A DNA stretch of 64,000 nucleotides, from positions 124,001-188,000 of the forward strand of contig WOFQ01000026.1 in the NCBI GenBank assembly GCA_012184525.1. Reading direction: 5' to 3'. The position numbers and the translations under genes were made by a program. A model generated the notes under the pieces. It was given only the letters and a program-made list of their open reading frames with translations. It was not told the origin of the DNA and made no database searches. The DNA comes from Xenoacremonium recifei. Lineage: Eukaryota; Ascomycota; Sordariomycetes; Hypocreales; Nectriaceae. Below are positions 56,986-64,000 of the stretch, piece after piece (position 1 is the stretch's first letter; each line of letters opens with the position of its first letter).

Positions 56986-57867
56986 ATGGCTACTGTTCTT
57001 ATTACCGGCGGTGGACGCGGCATAGGCTTCGAGCTGGCTAAGCAAATGTCGCAATTGCCAGCCTCACGCATCTCGAAGATTTTTGTCACTACGAGAGGGG
57101 ACCCTTCTGCCCAACTGAGTGATCTTATGAAAAGTTCAGGTGGGAAAGTTGACAATATTCTCTGCAACGCGGTTGATGATGCAAGTGTGGCGAAAGCTGC
57201 GAAAGAGCTGGAGTCTAAACTGGATGGGGCAGGACTAGACATTCTCGTGAACAATATTGGGGTAAGGCTCAAGGGTTGAGGTGTATAATCGTTTTGATCA
57301 CTAACTCCCCGTCAGGAAATGCCATTTACTCCCGGGGGCGTCCAAGATATGACGGCCAGTGATCTGCTGAAGACTTTCGATGTGAATGTCGGAACCGCAC
57401 ATCGAATGACAGCTGCTCTTATACCGCTTGTACGAAAGAGCAGCGAGAAGAAAATAGTCTTTGTGTAAGTCTCCCAACCTAAATCCTCTTCAACTGTAGC
57501 CTCTAATATTTACGGCACATCCAGCTCGACAACTGTTGGGGCAATCTCTCACGCAAGACGATTCGTGCAGACCAGTACACCTAGATATAAGATAACAAAG
57601 GCTGCGCTGAACATGCTGATGGTTCAGTATGCTTTGCAGTTTGAAGATGAAGGGTTCACTATTGTGGCTGTCTCGCCTGGTTGGCTCAAGACGGACATGG
57701 GATCCCAGTATGCAGACCTGGATGTGGATGTTGGGGTCAATGCTACTAAGGATGTGATCCTGTCTGCTGATGCGAAGAAAAATGGGAAGTTTTTGAACAT
57801 TCACGTTCCGGGCTGGGAGCACGCCGAAGGTCCCAACCAATATGACGGAGCTGAAGCGCCCTGGTAA
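56986..57867 (+). CDS. short-chain dehydrogenase/reductase
   Basis: Three exons, 56986-57261, 57316-57464 and 57525-57867, give 255 residues, the usual classical SDR length. The cofactor loop is ITGGGRGIGFEL at residues 6-17, the NNIG motif (an NNAG variant) is near 89, the catalytic serine/threonine strand IVFVSTTVGAI is rebuilt across intron 2, and the active-site Tyr-Lys is in RYKITKAALN. PGWLKTDMG is the usual post-catalytic segment. Residues after GG in the loop suggest NADP(H) or NAD(H) use without deciding. It resembles the sniffer/CsgA-like subgroup. No pathway partner is adjacent. Confidence 0.9.
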
Positions 57868-58061
57868 TTGGGCCAAGCACGACAGTAGATCAAAGACAAA
57901 ATAGACTACTTTTGAACCATAAAAAGGCTCAAAATTCATTTAGTTTCTGGCTTGTTCAGGATTTATGAGCAAATTATATTTGCTAAGTCTTTCTCGTGGA
58001 CTTTGACCTTTCAATTTTGCTGGAAAGGTTTACCTATAGGCACGATTGAGCGTAAAGAACC

Positions 58062-59499
58062 CTACAGCTCACCAAACCAGTCGTTGTTTCCAGTCCTCTC
58101 CTCATGGGGTTCTTCACCCACATACTCAGCTAGGATATCCTTGAGATCTTCGACGTCAATCTCGCCAGTCAGGCTGGCGATGCTCTTGCCACCCTTCTTG
58201 TGAGGGGGAACTGGAACGTCGTCGACAATCTGGATGACGCCGTTCTTGCCGACGGCGTCAGCAAATCCAACGTTGACATATCCGTTGACAACCATAGCGG
58301 ACCATCCACCAAAAGAATGAATGTCGACACCAAGAGGCTTGTTGTCAAGAAGGGAGTGCAACTCGAAGTGCTGGTGACCCATGCCCGCGGTTGAGTCCTC
58401 CTCGTCACCGTAATAGACAGCATCGGTGTAAAGGGTGGTGTTTGCGACAATCTGGTACTTGAGAAGAGCAGTGAGATACTTCTTGCCCTGTTCTGTGTTA
58501 AACAGGAAGGCATTCGCTTTAGGACCAAGCTTCGCCCAGGCCTTATTGGTCGGTGCAAAGACAGTGCTGCCAACCATCTTAACGTTGTGGATGAAGTTGA
58601 CAAACTCAGTCTTGTCATATGCCAGCAGCAGGGTAGAGAATTGAGAGGGGAAGAAGCTCAGTTCTCGGCCGATCATGAAGGGAGGGCCTAGGACTTTGTT
58701 GACGGCATGAATCCAACCGTTCTTGGCTTTCTACAAAAAGAGTCAATTGACAATATTGCAAATTGCGATAAGAGAAGGTACTTACGAAGTTTGCAGCGAC
58801 AACCTTGCTGAACACATTAATTCTGATGCCCGAAAGAAGCCCAGCGCTGGTTCGAAGTCGCTGAGGCTGGTCACCGAGCCAAGGCTCCTCGAGAGCCGTG
58901 GGAAGAGTGTGCGTATGCACAATCCGGCCAGCGGGATAGTTGCCGAGACCAATATGGTAGTTCAAAGCCGACTCGATGAACTCATCGCTGGGCTTCTTGT
59001 GATGATGCTTCTTGTGCTCCTCGAAGGCCTCATCGATGGGAACAAACAGCGTGTAGTTGGCGTCAGTGCTGTTGAGCAGCTTGAGGACCTTCTCGTGCTT
59101 CTCGACCAGCTTGGCGAACTTGGTGACGTGCTTGCTCTTGGAGATGAGCTCGTAGATGGTGAAGTTGGAGAAGTCCTTGTCATGGTGATCTACAAGCGAG
59201 AGCAACTCGGATCCGTCGCTGTTGGTCTCGGGCTTTGCGTCGAAGGCCTTCTCAAACTCGTCCCTCAAGGTGGTCTTGACATCGCGGGCCGCAGCAGCGA
59301 CCTCATCGGAGATAAACTCAACGGTCTCCTTGAAGGAAGATTCGGCAGAAGACTGGATTTTCTCTACACGGCACGGATTAGCAACAATGCGACGGCTTGA
59401 TCGCGCAGCGAGCGGGAATAATGTACCGAAGACGGAAGCGTCGGGGAGGACAATGGCGCCAGCCAGAGTCGCCGAGGCAAGTGTGGCGAGAAGCTTCAT
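58062..59499 (-). CDS. secreted fasciclin (FAS1) domain protein
   Basis: Two exons, complement of 58062-58730 and 58786-59499, give 460 residues. Residues 1-16 are a signal peptide (MKLLATLASATLAGAI). A Lys/Glu/Ala-rich helical stretch follows, then FAS1 domain 1 (about 115-260) with NYTLFVPIDEAFEEH and a downstream YHIGLGNYPAGRIVHTHTLPT motif. FAS1 domain 2 (about 262-410) has KMVGSTVFAPTNKAWAKLG and YQIVANTTLYTDAVYYG. A His-rich run (HKKHHHKK) lies inside domain 1. FAS1 proteins mediate adhesion at the cell surface. No GPI tail is visible at the C-terminus (DWFGEL), so the protein is probably secreted or vacuolar. Confidence 0.9.
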
Positions 59500-60627
59500 G
59501 ATGTAGTCTGCCTATATCAGGCGCGCGAAAGAAATTGAGGCTTGAAGAACTGCAATTAGTTCTGTAAGATGTTGTTGGGTTGAGGTCGAAACTCGAAGGT
59601 GAGGCGACGTCAGCTGTCGGAAGCTGGACAGCTAGTGGGGTTCCTGGGGCTTGTCAGATCCAGGCTATAGTTACAGGGGCTTGGGCGGGCAATTACAGGC
59701 GTGTTTACAGCCCTGGAGTGCACTGAATCGCGAGTTGTCGGATAGGGGAGGCTGCAGAATTCCAGTTGCGTTGAAAGTTGAGTCTCGCTTCAACTCACGA
59801 AAACCAGGCGACATATCAGCAGATAATTCTTAGGCTTCGCAATCGTCAACGTCATTCACTGCCTACGGAACTCAACCCGCGACACCGTAAGACGTCGGCC
59901 GGGATGACGTGACACGGAGGAACTCATCGCCCTCAACCCCGCAAAGTCCTCGGACTTGGAGAATACGGGAATACGGCGGCGGACAATTCGCTATTCTCAC
60001 CCAATCAGATCACGCTCTTGATCTGGCGTTCTTAGACGGGCCAACAAGCGGGAGTCTCGGGAGCCCGTGGCGACATTGCGTGGCCTTACATCCCCAGATT
60101 CTGGACTTTTTAGAGGATGTAACTTTTCAGTTTTCCCTTTGCTGCCCATGATTGCCTATTGATCAATTACACACCAGAGTATTCTCGTGATGGATGGTGA
60201 GGGATGGGCAGCTGCTTGAAAGCGGGTTGTTTGCTTTACGGCCGCAGAAAACATTATTTTAATCTTCTCTCCGCTCGATGCCTATACTCGATAGGTTGAA
60301 CTATTAAGAGAGAAGTGCTAGTTGCTACAACGACACTAAAGTGCTGGATCCTTAGATCTTCCTTCCGGTTACTAAAGTCAGTTTCCATGCTATTGCGAGA
60401 GGCTATCGAGAAACCGCTTCTCAGACGCAATTAATACCTCATTTATATTGTTCTCTTTACATTCAGGATTAAGTACTAGATTTATAAATGTCCCTTTAAT
60501 GTACAACGCTTCACAACTCCCAGACATCCAAGCGTTGGCCCAACCCTCGCATAGCTTGACGGCGATCTACATCAAAGGTTGAACGCTTAATTTGGTTCGA
60601 TCTATTTCCCCGTGAAATGCCTATAAG
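59500..60627. other. intergenic region
   Basis: About 1.1 kb between the FAS1 start and the stop of the rhodopsin-fold gene, both on the minus strand. It holds the FAS1 promoter. No supported frame, repeat or RNA gene is seen. Confidence 0.5.
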
Positions 60628-61861
60628 CTATTGACCTTTGAACTCGCTCTCTCTCGCGGATCGTAGCGATGGACTCAGCGGTCGATCCGATCCTTGAGAT
60701 GATGTTGGCGGTAGAGGTTGTGTAATTTCCTTGCCTTCGTCAGCTTCAGGGATCTCGGCAGAATGACGATTTTGGTCACCCCCGTTCCCATGGGCAGTTG
60801 CTGAATGATGTTTTTGCACAAGACTCCGACTCCGACTGAGGATACTCGGGATGTATCGAGATGCAAGGGGTCGCAGAGTTGGAACGCAGGCACACAATAA
60901 GCCGCAACCCAATTCGGCCATCGACCACGCTGCAGTTTTAACATTGATCCATGTCGTATCCTTGCTTTGATCAAGAAACCGAATCCGAATCAAGGATATT
61001 GCACATGTACTAATAAAAAGTCAGCAAGAAGATAACGAGGGCTTATTCTTGTGGCTACTAACAAAAGGCCCAAGGAGAAGAGAACGACAAGGACTAGCTT
61101 TTGCCGAAAGCCCAACTTTAGCTTCAACAGAATCGGTAGCGGTATGATGATGATGACGAGATCCGTAGCAATGTTCCCAGCGGCGTTGGCATACCACCAA
61201 GGCCGAGTAGGAATACAGGATCCATCGCCGTGTTGAGTCCAGAAGTACGAGACTGGATTGCATACAAAGATCTGAACAAGAATCTGCGAGAGGCCCCATG
61301 CACAGATAAACCCAAGTATGATCATGTAGACTCTCCTTGCCTTCTGCACTGGTAATGCGCGGTAGTACTGCAAGATGAAGGTTGCCTTGATAGCAATGAG
61401 AGCAATATTGTATATGATGACCGAGAAGTAAAAGAGCTGGGATATTCTTGTGAGTTTATTGTGGAAGAGGTCGGGGGGTACGAAAACACACTTTTCTGTA
61501 CTCGATAAGTTGATGCGTGGAAAGAATCGATTGGTGCAGACCGAGTCCATTATCTAGATCTTCACATTGACGGTCAGCAAAGAGTCGATAGCGAGGAGGG
61601 GGATCTTCAAAGAAACCTACTCAAGCCAATGAGGATCCCGCATGCGAGAGTTACCAGCTTTCCGAACTCATTGTTAGATTGCCTGCCCATGCGAGCACCT
61701 CGAAAATTACTCACAAAAGCAACTACGCAGCACCAATCATCTAAGCTGAAATTTCCAATTAAAACAGCTCTCGTATAGGCTCGCATCGATACCGCAACAA
61801 ACGAGACCGTTAAGGTGATGCAAAGGGCCGACACCATGGCCGGTTTCCGTGAGTCGTCCAT
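60628..61861 (-). CDS. rhodopsin-fold integral membrane protein (PTH11-like, no CFEM)
   Basis: Five exons, complement of 60628-61009, 61063-61436, 61492-61553, 61621-61657 and 61715-61861, give 333 residues. Seven hydrophobic segments are visible. Fungal family marks in order: SMRAYTRAVLIGNFSLDDW, LGLHQSI, LIEYRK joined to LFYFSVIIYNIALIAIKATFILQYYR, the PVSYFW segment, WYANAAGNIATDLVIIIIPLPILLKLKL, GLFTCAISLIRIRFL (rebuilt across the last intron) and WSMAELGCGLLCACVPTLRPL. A Ser/His-rich cytosolic tail follows. There is no Cys-rich CFEM domain at the N-terminus. Such proteins are PTH11-related putative receptors; ligand and G-protein coupling are not shown. An inverted repeat lies upstream at 62041-62061. 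Confidence 0.87.
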
Positions 61862-62729
61862 GGTTACCCATCCGCGGAGGCGTATCGATCTGTCCGAGAA
61901 AACATTTTCGGGCCTTCATGTCTTGATACAAGACATCTTGGTAGGAAAAAATTTGAAATGTGGGAGTAGGTGAGAAATGGACAGTCAGCACTTCTTAAGG
62001 AATTTGAAACGAACGCTTGCATCTCGTCATATGTGGATTCTAACGTTCAAAATGAACGTTAACAGACTAGCTCTTATTGTCCTAATTGTTAGCATCGCGC
62101 ATGGGCGATTCGATCTGGTCTCTATCCGATCCACCCTCATGTCAACAACGAGAACCTTCAGGAATGTAAACTATGTTTTGGCTCCGCCACCGTCTCGAGT
62201 CACAAGATGCAAGTTTAGCCCCTGATCTCATCGATCGAGCCACATACGCATGCCCCTCTTCCTTGTTTATCGTCCGACAGATAGTCTGGACAATTCCAGT
62301 CAATTTGAGATGCCACGTTGTGATGGGGCTGGGAATAATTTACGGCATGCCCCGATCTGAATGGTTTCAGATATCTGTCTCTGCTAATGACAATGTTCTC
62401 GAATATAAGGCCTTATCATAGGCTCCGCATTATTGATTTCCTAAGAAATATTCTAGATGCAGCTGTGGTTCTAGCCTGACACCCGATCCCAACTTTTCCA
62501 AGCGTCCATTTTACTGTACAAAGCTGGACTCCCTTTATCCTGACACATGCACCATTATCTCCTAGGAGGCGCAATACCGGAGAGCAAGAGTGGAATCTTC
62601 CTTGACCTCGACATAAGCGCATGTCTATTTCGGGGGAGAAAGTGTGTAGCTGGACGGCACTGGGCTTCGAACATGGCGACAGTAACCAAGCCAGAGACCA
62701 TCCTTGATTCAGCCTGGACTTTGTCTTTA
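61862..62729. promoter_or_regulatory. intergenic region, receptor promoter side
   Basis: Between the rhodopsin-fold gene start and the stop of the MFS gene, both on the minus strand. It contains the 8-bp inverted repeat TAACGTTC/GAACGTTA at 62041-62061, about 180 bp before the ATG. Small plus-strand frames in this interval have no domain. Confidence 0.45.
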
Positions 62730-63957
62730 CTAAATCGAATATTTGATGAACAAAACCCACGCAATGACGATCAAGGAGCCGAGTAAGGTCATTCCCACAA
62801 TGGTGAATGCCCTTGCAGGTTTGCGTCCAACAAGCTCGCCGATCCGGCCTTGCTTTTCAAGCTTCATACGTTTTGTCTCACTCATTGCGAGAATGCCCGC
62901 CAGATACCTATTAATCCGTCAGTAGAAGCTTTGGTTAGAAGTGATTTTCCAACATACTTTCTATCAAGGATACCATAGAAGAGACCGAGGCAAAATTCGA
63001 GACCTTTCGTAGCCACGAAAAATGCCACAACCCGTTCGTATGTGCCTCCAGGCGTAATGTCTTGGAGTCTGCCGGCGATCATGTCCACGATGACACTCCC
63101 GCTGTTGTTGAATGCTTTCCAAATGCCAAAAATAAGTCCCAACTCACTCTGGCTAGGGGAAATAAGTGGAATGGATGCTAAAAATGGCAGAGCGTTCATG
63201 GTTGATGCTAAGGAAGCAATCACCATACCCCCTAAGGCATTGGTTTTGGTGAAGCCGATGAGGCAGTATACCAAGATCCAAATAGCTGATGTCAAACTCA
63301 CAAACACCATTCTGAAGCCGAAGAAGTCAAAGCAGGCGCCAATAAGAGGTGCACCGACTACAGGGATGACCTGTTGCACGGCAGAAGTGTACCCGGCCAA
63401 CTCATCTGTGTCTCCTCTAGTCTGGGTGATAATATCAGCGCTGAGGCCATTGAAGCCACCAACAACACCAGCTTGCAAGATCTGAGTACAGGCAACCAGC
63501 CAGAAGAATCTCGGTACACGGGCTAGCGATCTCCAATTCGGTAGAGCTCTGAACCAAGGGACGCGAACATTGCTGTCGGTATCAAGTACAACGGCATTGC
63601 TTGATTCAGCCATCGAGGCTTTCCGGCGACGATCTTCTTTCTCTTGCTGCCGGCCTGTGGGAATGTGTGTCCATTCAGGCCGGCTACGTGCCCACCAAAA
63701 ATAGAAGATATTTTGCAGGAGATTTGCGAAACAAACGATTGCCGGAATCCACAGAGCCCACCCCCAGAAAGAGGTTGCATCTCTCATCGGAACAGCGGTG
63801 GCTTTAGCAATGAGCACTATAAGCTTGCCTGATGTGAGGGGAAGTGTCAGTTAACCTATCTCATGGTTGTCATTTGCTGTGGTGGAAACTAACCAATAGA
63901 TAAGTCAAGACCATAGACTATACCGAGTCCTCTGTGCTGGAACCAATGTGCTAGAAT
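62730..63957 (-). CDS. MFSD1-like MFS transporter, 5' end beyond the window
   Basis: Partial: three exons are visible, complement of 62730-62907, 62958-63828 and 63894-63957. The AG before 63957 looks like an acceptor of a further intron, so the N-terminal exons lie past 64000. The visible protein is about 370 residues with about nine membrane helices. GLGIVYGLDLSIG joined to KLIVLIAKATAVP is a helix 4-5 region. GVVGGFNGLSADIITQTRGDTDELAGYTSAVQQVIPVVGAPLIGACFDFFGFR and GLIFGIWKAFNNSGSVIVDMIAGRLQD match the fungal relatives of MFSD1, lysosomal/vacuolar dipeptide transporters. The C-terminus has a short tail after a last helix. Cargo not shown. Confidence 0.85.
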
Positions 63958-64000
63958 CTGTGCGTCATGTGAGTTGGTGAGCCAGCACTGTTTATTTCGG

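Noticed and set aside
58723..59400. 225-codon frame on the plus strand
   Set aside because: Antisense of the FAS1 gene; low-complexity Val/Leu/Gly repeats arise from the opposite strand's Lys/Glu codons.
61977..62421. two overlapping 82-codon plus-strand frames
   Set aside because: No domain, and no join that produces a longer protein.
1..64000. CRISPR arrays, rRNA, tRNA and intact transposons
   Set aside because: None visible by reading; CRISPR is not expected in a eukaryote. A tRNAscan and repeat-library search would be decisive.

Overview
The window looks like nuclear chromosomal DNA of a filamentous ascomycete (Pezizomycotina). I infer Sordariomycetes, possibly Hypocreales, but the exact taxon cannot be fixed by eye. 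The grounds are short introns (mostly about 45-100 nt) with GT..AG borders, several Zn2Cys6 regulators, a LaeA/UMTA-type methyltransferase, a CCG-6-like cell wall protein, a PTH11-like rhodopsin-fold membrane protein, a FAS1 adhesin and DUF7580/AcuF-type proteins. I rebuilt 25 protein genes exon by exon; the last one runs off the right edge. All splice joins given keep the reading frame. I found no rRNA, tRNA, CRISPR array or intact transposon.

Left block (1857-17209): a Na+/H+ antiporter, then a cluster-like group made of a divergent NADPH-cytochrome P450 reductase, a sugar-type MFS transporter, a Zn2Cys6 regulator, a CYP53-like P450, an O-methyltransferase and a secreted arylsulfotransferase-like protein. 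There is no PKS, NRPS or terpene synthase in it, so it reads as a tailoring or catabolic cassette for a small, probably aromatic, substrate.

Middle block (18765-32668): a LaeA-like methyltransferase, then a divergent pair (PAP2/Aur1-like membrane enzyme and MIPC-synthase-type mannosyltransferase) that points to sphingolipid head-group metabolism. A gene-poor stretch follows, with an isolated alpha/beta hydrolase, and then a CCG-6-like GPI cell wall protein behind about 2 kb of GC-rich upstream DNA.

Centre-right block (34041-48152): a 1361-residue protein joining C2H2-type fingers, seven ankyrin repeats and a Tup1-like seven-bladed WD40 propeller is divergently paired, 393 bp away, with a DUF7580 protein. 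This pair is the best candidate here for an uncharacterised surveillance or signalling module. Next come a PEBP protein, an aldo-keto reductase, an NAD-dependent epimerase, a DUF4267 membrane protein and a conserved fungal membrane/coiled-coil protein.

Right block (48698-64000): two tail-to-tail Zn2Cys6 regulators, a monocarboxylate-type MFS transporter, a short-chain dehydrogenase, a two-domain FAS1 protein, a rhodopsin-fold (PTH11-like) membrane protein and a partial MFSD1-like transporter. Three introns in the window appear to use GC rather than GT donors; frame conservation requires two of them and favours the third.
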